A DNA stretch of 36,152 nucleotides from an uncultured Oceanospirillaceae bacterium. Its GTDB lineage: Bacteria; Pseudomonadota; Gammaproteobacteria; Pseudomonadales; Oceanobacteraceae. The stretch lies in contig CALJVD010000015.1 of the NCBI GenBank assembly GCA_937974825.1, positions 1 to 36,152 on the forward strand, read 5' to 3'. The position numbers and the translations under genes were made by a program. The notes beneath the pieces were generated by a model. It saw nothing but the letters and a program-made list of their open reading frames with translations, searched no databases and was not told the DNA's origin. Below, piece after piece: positions 15,610 through 24,269 of the stretch (the stretch's first letter is position 1; every line of letters starts with the position of its first letter).

Positions 15610-17415
15610 ATGCCAGAATATAAAGCCCCCTTACGTGATATTAAATTCGTACTAGACGAGTTACTAGACGCACAAACTCACTACCAAAGCATCCCAGCAT
15701 ACGCTGATGTGGCCACGCCAGATATGGTCGAAGCCATCATCAACGAAGGTGCTAAATTCTGTGAAAACGTACTGTCTCCGTTAAACCGTGTAGGTGACAT
15801 TGAAGGTTGTACTCGTAACGAAGATGCCTCTGTTACTACTCCTACTGGCTTTAAAGAAGCATACAAACAATATGTTGAAAACGGCTGGCCATCACTAGCT
15901 CACAACCCTGACCACGGTGGTCAAGGTTTACCTGAGTCTTTAGGTATTGTTATTTCTGAGATGGTTGGTTCTGCTAACTGGTCTTGGGGTATGTATCCTG
16001 GTCTATCTCACGGTGCGATGAACACTATCGAATCTCACGGTACTCCAGAACAAAAAGAAACTTACCTAACTAAATTAGTTTCAGGTGAGTGGACTGGTAC
16101 TATGTGTCTAACTGAACCTCACTGTGGTTCTGACCTAGGTATCCTAAAATCTAAAGCTGAACCAAACGCAGACGGTTCATACAGCATCAGCGGTACTAAG
16201 ATCTTTATCTCTGCTGGTGAACACGACATGGCCGACAACATCGTTCATATCGTTTTAGCACGTCTTCCTGGTGCTCCAGAAGGTACTAAAGGTATCTCTC
16301 TATTTATCGTTCCTAAGTTCTTACCAAATGCTGATGGTTCTGTAGGTGAGCGTAACGCTGTTACTTGTGGTTCTATCGAACACAAAATGGGTATCCATGG
16401 TAACTCTACTTGCGTTATGAACTTTGACGGTGCCAAAGGTTGGTTAATTGGACCTGAAAACAAAGGTCTAAACTGCATGTTCACCTTTATGAACACTGCA
16501 CGTATTGGTACTGCACTGCAAGGTGTTGCATCTGCTGAAGCGTCTTTCCAAGGTGCATTAGCATACGCTAAAGACCGTTTAGCGATGCGTTCTCTAACTG
16601 GTCCTAAAGCTCCAGAAAAACCAGCTGACCCAATCATCGTACACCCAGACGTACGTCGCATGCTTCTAACTCAGAAAGCATTCGCTGAAGGCGGTCGTGC
16701 ACTAGCTTACCTAACTGCACAACAAGCTGACATCGTTAAAGTAAGTGAAAGCGAAGAAGAGCGTAAAGCAGCTGACGAACTACTAGGTTTCTTAACACCT
16801 ATTGCTAAAGCATTCTTAACCGAAGCTGGTTACGAAGCGACTAACCTTGGTGTTCAAGTATTCGGTGGTCACGGCTTTATCTCTGAGTGGGGTATGGAAC
16901 AGTTAGTACGTGATACTAAGATTGCTTGTATCTATGAAGGTACTACCGGTATCCAAGCACTTGACTTATTAGGTCGTAAAGTTCTTATGACTCAAGGTGC
17001 TTCTTTACGTAACTTCACTAAGATTGTTCACACTTTCTGTAAAGAACAAGAAGGCAACGAAGAGCTAGCGCACTTAATTGCTCCTTTAGCGGAATTAAAC
17101 AAAGAATGGGGCGACCTAACCATGAAAATTGGTATGGCTGCTATGAAAAACCGTGAAGAAGTTGGTTCTGCATCTGTAGACTACTTAATGTACTCTGGCT
17201 ACGTTGTACTTGCTTATTTATGGGCTCGTATGGCTAAAGTTTCTCAGGACGCTCTAGCAGCAGGTACTGATGAAGAAGCCTTCTACAAAGCGAAACTAAC
17301 CACTGCTAAATTCTACTTTGCACGTGTTCTACCACGCACCAAAGGCCACGCGGCTTCTATGGTTGCAGGGGCAGACTCTGTAATGGACTTAGCGGAAGAA
17401 GACTTCGCATTCTAA
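15610..17415 (+). CDS. Long-chain-type acyl-CoA dehydrogenase (first paralog)
   Basis: FAD enzyme for the first oxidation step of fatty-acid beta-oxidation, giving trans-2-enoyl-CoA. At 601 residues it belongs to the larger bacterial subfamily with an extra C-terminal helical domain, like Pseudomonas PA0506-PA0508. The order is visible: N-terminal helices, MCLTEPHCGSDLG (flavin/substrate strand), GTKIFISAGEHD, GIQVFGGHGFI-like VQVFGGHGFISEWG, and IYEGTTGIQALDL with the catalytic Glu at residue 443. The C-terminal extension ends in AEEDFAF. Codon choice is strongly biased (nearly all GGT, ACT, CTA, CGT), suggesting high expression. It has its own promoter, operator and terminator. Chain-length preference is not readable. 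Confidence 0.95.
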   Translation: MPEYKAPLRDIKFVLDELLDAQTHYQSIPAYADVATPDMVEAIINEGAKFCENVLSPLNRVGDIEGCTRNEDASVTTPTGFKEAYKQYVENGWPSLAHNPDHGGQGLPESLGIVISEMVGSANWSWGMYPGLSHGAMNTIESHGTPEQKETYLTKLVSGEWTGTMCLTEPHCGSDLGILKSKAEPNADGSYSISGTKIFISAGEHDMADNIVHIVLARLPGAPEGTKGISLFIVPKFLPNADGSVGERNAVTCGSIEHKMGIHGNSTCVMNFDGAKGWLIGPENKGLNCMFTFMNTARIGTALQGVASAEASFQGALAYAKDRLAMRSLTGPKAPEKPADPIIVHPDVRRMLLTQKAFAEGGRALAYLTAQQADIVKVSESEEERKAADELLGFLTPIAKAFLTEAGYEATNLGVQVFGGHGFISEWGMEQLVRDTKIACIYEGTTGIQALDLLGRKVLMTQGASLRNFTKIVHTFCKEQEGNEELAHLIAPLAELNKEWGDLTMKIGMAAMKNREEVGSASVDYLMYSGYVVLAYLWARMAKVSQDALAAGTDEEAFYKAKLTTAKFYFARVLPRTKGHAASMVAGADSVMDLAEEDFAF

Positions 17416-17427
17416 GTGCTTTGGTTT

Positions 17428-17490
17428 TAGGAGAGCCAGCTCTCCTACTCCATCCTTAAATAAAAAACCGCGCATTGCGCGGTTTTTTTT
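17428..17490 (+). terminator. Hairpin plus strong terminator after the first dehydrogenase
   Basis: A small stem TAGGAGAG-CCAG-CTCTCCTA (17428-17447) is followed by the Rho-independent terminator at 17462-17490: AAAAAA, CCGCGC, loop ATT, GCGCGG and eight T. The two dehydrogenases are therefore separate transcription units. Confidence 0.9.
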
Positions 17491-17499
17491 ACATTAAAT

Positions 17500-17528
17500 T
17501 TGGGCTAACTCTGATAAACCAGTACAAT
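17500..17528 (+). promoter_or_regulatory. Probable promoter of the second acyl-CoA dehydrogenase
   Basis: TTGGGC (17500-17505), 17-nt spacer, TACAAT (17523-17528, 5 of 6). It lies just after the upstream terminator. I found no PsrA-type palindrome here, unlike the first paralog. Confidence 0.6.
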
Positions 17529-17611
17529 AGCGCAATTTTTAAAATAGCTTGTATAACATTTAGAAGTATTTCTTCTTCGAACTGACAAACTAAAACCCCC
17601 AGAGGTAAACC

Positions 17612-19390
17612 ATGGCAGAATATAAAGCTCCCCTGCGCGATATGCGCTTTGTTTTAAATGAAGTATTTGAAGCTGACAAACTATGGGCTTCCTTAGCCGG
17701 ATTAGAAGGTGTTGTTGATACTGAAACTGCAGAAGCGATCTTAGAAACCTGTGGTCAGATTGCTAGTGAAGTATTAGCGCCTCTAAACCGTGAAGGTGAT
17801 GAGGTTGGCTCCACTTGGAAAGACGGTGAAGTCACTGCTGCACCTGGCTTTAAAGAAGCGTATCAAACCTACATTGAAGCAGGTTTAAACGGCTTAGGTG
17901 GTAACCCTGAGTTCGGTGGCATGGGCATGCCTAAGACCTTGGTTGGCCAAGTAGAAGAAATGGTACAAGGCTCTAACATGTCATTCGGTTTAGCACCTAT
18001 GCTAACCGCAGGTGCTTGCTTATCCATCGATGTACACGGCAGCCAAGAGCTAAAAGAAAAGTACCTACCTAACATGTACTCTGGTGTATGGGCCGGTGCA
18101 ATGGACTTAACAGAACCTCATGCAGGTACTGACTTAGGTATTATCCGTACAAAAGCTGAACCTAATGCTGACGGCTCATTCAATGTTACTGGCACCAAGA
18201 TTTTCATTACTTGGGGCGAGCATGACATGGCTGAAAACATCATTCACCTAGTACTTGCTAAGCTACCTGATGCACCTGCAGGCCCTAAAGGTATTTCATT
18301 GTTTTTAGTGCCTAAATATTTAGTTAACGAAGACGGTTCTTTAGGCGAGCGCAACCAATTCTCTTGTGGTTCTATCGAGCACAAAATGGGGATTAAAGGT
18401 TCTGCAACTTGTGTTATGAACTTTGACGGCGCGAAAGGTTGGTTAGTAGGTGAAGAAAACAAAGGTCTAGCGTGTATGTTCACTATGATGAACTATGAGC
18501 GTCTAGGGGTAGGTGTTCAGGGTCTTGGGGCTGCTGAAAACTCATACCAAAACGCTGTTGAGTACGCTCGCGACCGTCTACAAAGCCGTGCGCCTAGCGG
18601 TCCTCAAGACAAGAGCAAAGTTGCTGACCCAATTATTGTTCACCCTGACGTTCGTCGTATGCTAATGACTATGCGTGCGTTTAACGAAGGTTCTCGTGCG
18701 TTCTCTACTTACGTAGGTAAGTGGTTAGACATTTCTAAGTTCAGCGACAATGCCGAAGAACAAAAGCACGCGGATGCCATGGTGGCATTACTAACTCCTG
18801 TAGCCAAAGCCTTCTTAACAGACGTTGCATTTGAATCTGCAGTGGCTGGCCAACAAGTATTTGGTGGGCATGGCTTTATCCGCGAGTGGGGCCAGGAGCA
18901 ACTCGTACGTGACTTACGTATTACGCAAATTTACGAAGGTACCAACGGTATTCAAGCACTAGACTTAATCGGTCGTAAAGTAGCTGGCAATAACGGTGCA
19001 TTCTACAAACTGTTCGTTGAAGATGTTGAAGCCTTTATTAATGCTCAAGCGGGCAACGCAGCAGCGGCTGAGTTTATCGAACCACTAAAATCTGCACTAG
19101 AAAACCTTAATGGTTTAACTCAGTGGATCATAGAACAAGCAGGCCAAAACCCGAACGAAATTGGTGCTGCATCGGTTGAGTACCTACACGTATTTGGTTA
19201 CACCGCCTTTGCCTACATGTGGGCGAAAATGGCGATCGTTGCACTTGCAAACGAAGGTGACTTCTACACTGCTAAAGTAGCAACGGCTCGCTTCTTTATG
19301 GCGCGTCTATTACCTCGTTACATCGGTCTAACTGCAGCCGTTAAAGGTGGCTCAGATCCACTGTATGGCTTGACTGAAGAAATGTTCTAA
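17612..19390 (+). CDS. Long-chain-type acyl-CoA dehydrogenase (second paralog)
   Basis: A 592-residue paralog of the preceding enzyme, sharing the opening EYKAPLRD and the full domain order. Readable motifs are MDLTEPHAGTDLG, GTKIFITWGEHD, QQVFGGHGFIREWG and IYEGTNGIQALDLIGRK with catalytic Glu at 442. The C-terminal extension ends DPLYGLTEEMF. AGAGGT precedes the ATG. Codon bias is present but weaker than in the first copy, and the promoter differs, so the pair is probably differently expressed and may handle different chain lengths, as reported for the PA0506-PA0508 group in Pseudomonas. The substrate itself cannot be read. Confidence 0.95.
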   Translation: MAEYKAPLRDMRFVLNEVFEADKLWASLAGLEGVVDTETAEAILETCGQIASEVLAPLNREGDEVGSTWKDGEVTAAPGFKEAYQTYIEAGLNGLGGNPEFGGMGMPKTLVGQVEEMVQGSNMSFGLAPMLTAGACLSIDVHGSQELKEKYLPNMYSGVWAGAMDLTEPHAGTDLGIIRTKAEPNADGSFNVTGTKIFITWGEHDMAENIIHLVLAKLPDAPAGPKGISLFLVPKYLVNEDGSLGERNQFSCGSIEHKMGIKGSATCVMNFDGAKGWLVGEENKGLACMFTMMNYERLGVGVQGLGAAENSYQNAVEYARDRLQSRAPSGPQDKSKVADPIIVHPDVRRMLMTMRAFNEGSRAFSTYVGKWLDISKFSDNAEEQKHADAMVALLTPVAKAFLTDVAFESAVAGQQVFGGHGFIREWGQEQLVRDLRITQIYEGTNGIQALDLIGRKVAGNNGAFYKLFVEDVEAFINAQAGNAAAAEFIEPLKSALENLNGLTQWIIEQAGQNPNEIGAASVEYLHVFGYTAFAYMWAKMAIVALANEGDFYTAKVATARFFMARLLPRYIGLTAAVKGGSDPLYGLTEEMF

Positions 19391-19406
19391 TAGAACCAAG
19401 CTCTAC

Positions 19407-19440
19407 AAAGGCCAGATTAGTTCTCTGATCTGGCCTTTTT
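19407..19440 (+). terminator. Terminator after the second dehydrogenase
   Basis: Stem AAAGGCCAGAT(T)AG with CT(G)ATCTGGCCTTT (19407-19420 and 19425-19438, one G-T wobble), loop TTCT, then a T-run. Confidence 0.9.
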
Positions 19441-19466
19441 TATTCCTATCTTTCTTCTAACTTTAA

Positions 19467-19484
19467 TATAGACAATCGTCTATA
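19467..19484. promoter_or_regulatory. TetR-type operator before the TetR gene
   Basis: TATAGAC-AATC-GTCTATA is a perfect 7-4-7 palindrome. It overlaps a possible -10 (TATAAA, 19481-19486), 49 nt before the TetR-family start. The position and symmetry suit autorepression by the adjacent gene product. The sequence differs from the PsrA-type site, so these are two distinct circuits. Confidence 0.65.
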
Positions 19485-19532
19485 AAGCAGGCATTCTGTT
19501 TTCAATAATAAAAAATATTCAAGGACAGAGTC

Positions 19533-20120
19533 ATGACCAAAGAGCTTGATAAACGAGTAGAGCGCTCCCGAACACTGTTACTCGATGCACTCATTGCATT
19601 AATGCATGAATACAGCTACAAAAAAATATCTGTCGCCCAAATATGCCAGCAATCAGGTGTCGCACGACCAACTTTCTATCTGCACTTTAACTCTAAAGAT
19701 GATTTGCTACGCGCCTATTTTGAAATCATGTTCACCGATTTTTACGCTCAGGTCGACGAGTACTTAACAAAAAGCCCTGCCGCAGATCCTATTATTGGAG
19801 AGATTCTGTTTAAACAGTGGTCAGACAATGCTTCTCTTGCGCGTCTTGTAGCGCATGAAGAAATTGAACCGCTATTATTGAATGAATTTAAACTCTATGT
19901 CGGCCGTGTTATCCATCGATTTAACAGTGTGCATCAGCTACCCATTCAAGGCAGCCAGTTAGTCCCATATGTCGTCGACTTTATTGCCGGCGCTTCGTTT
20001 ATGGTGATTATGCGCTGGATAAAAGATGATTTCCCAATCAATGCCAAAGAAATGGGGCGTTTATACGCAAACTTAGTACAGCCGGGTCTAATGCAAGTAC
20101 TCACCAGCGGTAGAATATAA
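19533..20120 (+). CDS. TetR/AcrR-family transcriptional regulator
   Basis: A 195-residue cytoplasmic DNA-binding protein. The N-terminal helix-turn-helix is clear: IALMHEYSYKKISVAQICQ, then SGVARPTFYLHFNSKDDLL, the standard TetR pattern (T/S-x-x-x-IA-x-x-xGV-x-x-x-x-x-Y-x-HF-x-x-K-x-x-L). The C-terminal two-thirds is the variable helical ligand/dimer domain; the ligand is unknown. AAGGA precedes the ATG. A palindromic operator lies just upstream, suggesting autoregulation. Position after the acyl-CoA dehydrogenases might indicate a lipid-linked ligand, but terminators separate them, so this is weak. Confidence 0.93.
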   Translation: MTKELDKRVERSRTLLLDALIALMHEYSYKKISVAQICQQSGVARPTFYLHFNSKDDLLRAYFEIMFTDFYAQVDEYLTKSPAADPIIGEILFKQWSDNASLARLVAHEEIEPLLLNEFKLYVGRVIHRFNSVHQLPIQGSQLVPYVVDFIAGASFMVIMRWIKDDFPINAKEMGRLYANLVQPGLMQVLTSGRI

Positions 20121-20213
20121 ATCTGTGCCTTTATTTCAACACTCTATGACTATTGGACTATTCCATTTATGCGACTAGACTCAATAACTCACTCATCTAC
20201 AGCGCCTTAGTCT

Positions 20214-20879
20214 ATGCAAATCTATAATTATCCTGTGATATTTTTTGACCTGGATGATACGTTAATTAACAAAGATGCAAACTCACTATGGATTCGCTGG
20301 CGCGCCAGGCACCAACGCTGGGCAATTGTTGAAGGCTTATTGGCTATCACCTCATTGTACCGCGCTTACAAAAAAGGCCGAGTTACCCACTGGCGTTTGT
20401 CTAACTATTATCGCACCCGCACCCGGGGTATGACCCCCGCAGAATATCAAGCAAAAGCAGAACACTTTTTTAATGAAAGTGGTCAGTTACACATGTATCC
20501 ACAAGCCGCCTCACTCTTGTTTGCGTACCAGCAACAAGGCAGTGATATTGTTATGATTACTGGTGCCGATGATGTCGTCGCTAAGCTATATGCCAACGCC
20601 TTTGGTATTAAAGAGGTCATCAGTAACCGACTGCACATCAAAGACGAACGTATTCTTGGGTTACAACAACCGCTTTGTTATGGCAAAGGAAAAGTAGAGT
20701 TGGCGTCCCGCTTTCTAGAACAGCGTGGGTTGAGTTTTTCTGACTGTGCTTTTTATACTGACAGTCACGCCGACTTACCGTTACTGCATAAGGTTGCCCA
20801 ACCTATCGTACTAAACCCTAACCCTGAGTTACGACAAGCGGCGCTCGAAAACCAATGGCCCTGTATGGATTGGCGCTAA
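20214..20879 (+). CDS. HAD-superfamily phosphatase, SerB-like subfamily IB
   Basis: A 221-residue hydrolase. Motif I is FFDLDDTLI with the nucleophile D12 and acid/base D14. Motif II is VMITGAD (Thr), the motif III Lys is in CYGKGKVEL, and the final acidic motif is YTDSHADLPLL. A helical cap lies between residues 25 and 90. This combination is that of the HAD-IB phosphoserine-phosphatase-like group; the physiological substrate cannot be told. Its stop is immediately followed by the ATG of the Maf gene, with no intervening base, so the two are likely co-translated. Confidence 0.88.
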   Translation: MQIYNYPVIFFDLDDTLINKDANSLWIRWRARHQRWAIVEGLLAITSLYRAYKKGRVTHWRLSNYYRTRTRGMTPAEYQAKAEHFFNESGQLHMYPQAASLLFAYQQQGSDIVMITGADDVVAKLYANAFGIKEVISNRLHIKDERILGLQQPLCYGKGKVELASRFLEQRGLSFSDCAFYTDSHADLPLLHKVAQPIVLNPNPELRQAALENQWPCMDWR

Positions 20880-21476
20880 ATGAAATTATTACTTGCTTCC
20901 AGCTCACCTTTTAGACGCGACCTATTAACCCGTCTTAAGATTCCTTTTGAAACGGCATCACCCGATATTGACGAAAGCACTACCCTAGGTGAAAGTCCGG
21001 ATCACTATGTAAAGCGTTTATCCATTAGCAAAGCCCAAGCACTACGTGAGCAATACCCCAAGCACTGGATTATTGGTTCAGATCAGTGTTGCGTAATCGA
21101 AGATGAGATCATTGGTAAGCCTCACACTCCTGAGCGCGCAATAAATCAGCTAGAACGCAGCAGCGGACGCAACGTAACCTTCCACACAGGCTTATGCCTA
21201 CTGGCTCCTGACGGCTTACTGCAGGCGCGAGTAGAGCATTACACCGTGCACTTTAGAGACTTATCTCTTACTGAGATAAAAAACTACGTGTTACTAGAAC
21301 AACCGCTTAATTGTGCGGGCAGTTTTAAACTGGAAGGATTAGGGGTTAACTTGTTTCGATCTCTTGAAGGTAAGGACCCAAACACACTTATAGGCTTACC
21401 CTTGATTTCATTGTTAGAGATGATGCGTCAAGCAGGCCTAAACCCGCTTGAGATTGCACTTACTTCTCAGGAATAA
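20880..21476 (+). CDS. yceF: Maf-family nucleotide pyrophosphatase, YceF type
   Basis: House-cleaning enzyme expected to hydrolyse 7-methyl-GTP, judged by similarity to E. coli YceF rather than the dTTP/UTP-specific YhdE type. Readable motifs are LLASSSPFRRDLL at the N-terminus, IGSDQCCV (general base region), GKPHTPERAINQL, VTFHTGL, NCAGSFKLEGLG and GKDPNTLIGLPL. At 198 residues it is full length. It abuts the HAD gene, and its last 17 nt overlap the 3' end of convergent gspD. Confidence 0.93.
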   Translation: MKLLLASSSPFRRDLLTRLKIPFETASPDIDESTTLGESPDHYVKRLSISKAQALREQYPKHWIIGSDQCCVIEDEIIGKPHTPERAINQLERSSGRNVTFHTGLCLLAPDGLLQARVEHYTVHFRDLSLTEIKNYVLLEQPLNCAGSFKLEGLGVNLFRSLEGKDPNTLIGLPLISLLEMMRQAGLNPLEIALTSQE

Positions 21477-23352
21477 TTGGTAATCCTTCGAACATATTAG
21501 ACAGAGCTTCTTCACTGCTCATTCCAAGCTCATCTGATACATCAAACTCCCAAATACCATCGAATTTCTTCTTGGTAATACCCTGAGCCAAGCCACTGGT
21601 GTTAATAATGGTTGGGCGTAAGAAAACCATTAGGTTACTTTTCACATGTTGAGTCGATTTAGATTTAAACAACCAGCCAATCACAGGGATTCGCCCAAGG
21701 TAAGGCACTCGACTTTCAAGTTCGCGGGTGTCATCACGAATTAAACCACCTAAGACTATGGTTTCTTCGTTTTCTGCAAAAATCATGGTTTTAATAGAAC
21801 GCTTATTAGTGATTAAGTCGGCACTACCTGCCACGGAGGTTTGGTCGACCGACTCAGCCGACGCTTCAACTTCTAGTCGTACCGCTTTACCGTTATGGAT
21901 ATGAGGTTTTACTTTTAATGTGATACCGACATCTTCACGAGTAATGGTTGTAAATGGGTTAGTATTGGTGCTTGAAGCCGTTGACCCTGTACGGAAAGGA
22001 ACGTTTTGACCAACGATAATTTCAGCTTCTTGGTTATCCATGGTCATTATGCTAGGGGTTGAAAGCATATTCGCTTTAGTGTTGGTTGTAATAGCTTGCA
22101 TAATCAAGCCAAAGCTTGGCTCACCACCACTTTCTTTATAGGCCCCCACTGTTAAACCACTGCTTACTGCGGCCGCTGGATTGCCTGAAGCAATACTGCC
22201 GACGATCGTACTTAAAGAAGAGCCCGCTTCAGAGAAGTTCGTTCCGCCCACAGGCTTATCTAAATCACCGGCCACCCATTGAAAACCAAGTGCATCATTA
22301 ATATCACCGGTTACTTCAACAATGGCAGACTCTATTAACACCTGGGCACGACGTACATCTAACGCGGCTACTAACTCTTCTATTTCGCGCATTAAAGAAG
22401 GTTCAGCACGCACAACCAGGGCGTTTAAATCTTCGTCGGCATGAATACCAGTCGTTCCTTTAGCTTGATTGTCTTTATCGTTGCTAGCAGCATCTACGAC
22501 TAGATTTTTGATCAGTTCTTCTAACTTTTTAGCGTCAGCGTATTCAAGGCGAATTACTTTTGTACTGCCACCAAAGTACGAAGGTTGATCGAGCTCACTA
22601 ATCAATTTACTAATACGTTCACGCGCACTTTTTTCGCCCTTAATAATTAAGCGATTGCTACGCTCATCAGCGACCACACGAATTGAGCCGGACGTATTTT
22701 CGTTAGCGTTATTTCCCGTACCTTGAGACACCTTAGCAGGGTCTAAACTTTGCAACATAGTAACAACGTTGCCTACCCAGGCTTCTTTTAGCTGAATGAC
22801 TTCAAGCTCTTCATTGCCTGATTTATCAAGACGATCAATAATTTGTTCTATGCGATTAATATTATTGGCATGATCAGAAATAATAAGCGCGTTCGCGGAT
22901 TTCACTCCCGCTAAATGACCATACTTAGCCACTAATGGGCGCAAGATAGGAACGAGGTCAAGCGCGGGCGTATTTTTAATCATTATAACTTTAGTTAGCA
23001 GTTCTTGGCTGTCTACGCTCACGGTTTCTTCTAAATCACGCCCTTGCTGCTTCATCTCGTTCTGTTGAACAATCAGAGTTACATCCCCTGCCGGGACTGC
23101 GACATAGCCTTGGACTTGCAGCACAGAGAGGAATAACTCGTAAACGCCATCTTTACTCATGGGCTCACTGGTTAACACATTTACTTTGCCTTTGACTCTA
23201 GGGTCGACCACAAAGCTTTTGCCAGTAATATCAGCGACCTGACTGATAAAGGCGCCAATATCCGCTTCTTTTAAATTAATCTGCCAGCTGTCTTGGGCTT
23301 GAGCCAAACTACTGAACGCAATGATAAATATGAGTGCCCAATGTCTTAACAC
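21460..23352 (-). CDS. gspD: Type II secretion secretin GspD
   Basis: Outer-membrane channel of the type II secretion system. The start is GTG (23350-23352) with AAGGA 7 nt upstream; the overlapping ATG at 23354 reads into a stop. A signal peptide ends in AQA near residue 19. The N0 domain begins INLKEADIGAFI and the N1-N3 domains follow (SANALIISDHANNINRI and two similar repeats). The secretin domain contains VLIESAIVEVTGDIN, the gate-region VPFRTGS, REDVGITLKVKPHI, and IVLGGLIRDDTRELESRVPYLG. Length is 630 residues. Last gene of gspN-gspC-gspD, 13 nt after gspC. The 3' end overlaps yceF by 17 nt. Confidence 0.97.
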   Translation of the reverse strand: MLRHWALIFIIAFSSLAQAQDSWQINLKEADIGAFISQVADITGKSFVVDPRVKGKVNVLTSEPMSKDGVYELFLSVLQVQGYVAVPAGDVTLIVQQNEMKQQGRDLEETVSVDSQELLTKVIMIKNTPALDLVPILRPLVAKYGHLAGVKSANALIISDHANNINRIEQIIDRLDKSGNEELEVIQLKEAWVGNVVTMLQSLDPAKVSQGTGNNANENTSGSIRVVADERSNRLIIKGEKSARERISKLISELDQPSYFGGSTKVIRLEYADAKKLEELIKNLVVDAASNDKDNQAKGTTGIHADEDLNALVVRAEPSLMREIEELVAALDVRRAQVLIESAIVEVTGDINDALGFQWVAGDLDKPVGGTNFSEAGSSLSTIVGSIASGNPAAAVSSGLTVGAYKESGGEPSFGLIMQAITTNTKANMLSTPSIMTMDNQEAEIIVGQNVPFRTGSTASSTNTNPFTTITREDVGITLKVKPHIHNGKAVRLEVEASAESVDQTSVAGSADLITNKRSIKTMIFAENEETIVLGGLIRDDTRELESRVPYLGRIPVIGWLFKSKSTQHVKSNLMVFLRPTIINTSGLAQGITKKKFDGIWEFDVSDELGMSSEEALSNMFEGLPIIPEK

Positions 23353-23365
23353 ATGTATTTCCTTG

Positions 23366-24238
23366 TTAGCGTAAGCTGTGATTCACAACAAAACGATTAT
23401 TACCACGCTGCACTTCGATACGTGCACGACCTTCAACTTCAACCTGCTGCAACAACATCTGATCAGATTGCGGGTCGCCTAAAGCCTGACCATTGACCGT
23501 AAGAATGACGTCTCCGGGCTGTAACTGCAATGCCATTAACATAGAGCCAGGCATTACCCGATAGCCACTGCCGTCGGGATTCACTTCAACCCCGAGTTGA
23601 TTTAACGTGCCTTCTGGATCAACCGACGCTTCTTCAGTAATAACTGCCATAAACTCTGATGGATTCTTAACTTGTTCGAAACGCCCTTTTAATGTGCTAG
23701 CAGTTGGCCGCTTTGGCTTAACAGGCTTCTGAATCACTCGGGCGTTAATACCGGTTCGTTCTTCTTCATCAAACTTCAGGGTTTCGAGTTTACCATTAGT
23801 GTCTAAAATCACTCGATCTTCGTACACGGCCGCAAGCTTAGTATTATTTTGTACCACATCACCAATGCGGTAAAAACTCCCTTGCTGCCCTTTAGGAGCA
23901 ATAATAGCGGTCGAATTATCTTTATTAGACGACTTAGTGGCACCCAGTAATTCTAAGCGTAAGCGTGTGTCTGGTGCATGAATATCTTCCGCTACTTCAG
24001 TTACAGGCTCTTCACCTGCGATGCCAAACAAATGGTACTGTGCAGCACCATAATTATTGTTATTCGATATTTTATTGCCCGCATGTTTGCTTGGAGCGGC
24101 CAACACTAACGGCTCAGGCGCAACAATACGCCATGTCAAAAAGGCCATTAGCACGGCTAATAACACAGTAAAGAGCACCTTACTGAGTAATAAGAAACGC
24201 TTTTGCCAAGGTAATAAAGGCGTTTTTTGTTCTGCCAA
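23366..24238 (-). CDS. gspC: Type II secretion protein GspC
   Basis: Inner-membrane protein linking the assembly platform to the GspD secretin. The longest frame would begin at 24340, inside gspN, but the TTG at 24238 is preceded by GGGAGAGG and gives 290 residues starting LAEQKTPLLPWQ, with a single transmembrane helix at about 15-38, the normal GspC architecture. A periplasmic HR region (NYGAAQYHLFGIAGE, then LRLELLGATKS) contacts secretin N-domains in the family. A PDZ domain closes the protein (GYRVMPGSMLMALQLQPGDVI, VNGQALGDPQS). The unusual TTG start is inference from spacing. Confidence 0.92.
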   Translation of the reverse strand: MAEQKTPLLPWQKRFLLLSKVLFTVLLAVLMAFLTWRIVAPEPLVLAAPSKHAGNKISNNNNYGAAQYHLFGIAGEEPVTEVAEDIHAPDTRLRLELLGATKSSNKDNSTAIIAPKGQQGSFYRIGDVVQNNTKLAAVYEDRVILDTNGKLETLKFDEEERTGINARVIQKPVKPKRPTASTLKGRFEQVKNPSEFMAVITEEASVDPEGTLNQLGVEVNPDGSGYRVMPGSMLMALQLQPGDVILTVNGQALGDPQSDQMLLQQVEVEGRARIEVQRGNNRFVVNHSLR

Positions 24239-24269
24239 AGTAGTGCCTCTCCCTAAGATAGCCTGTAGG

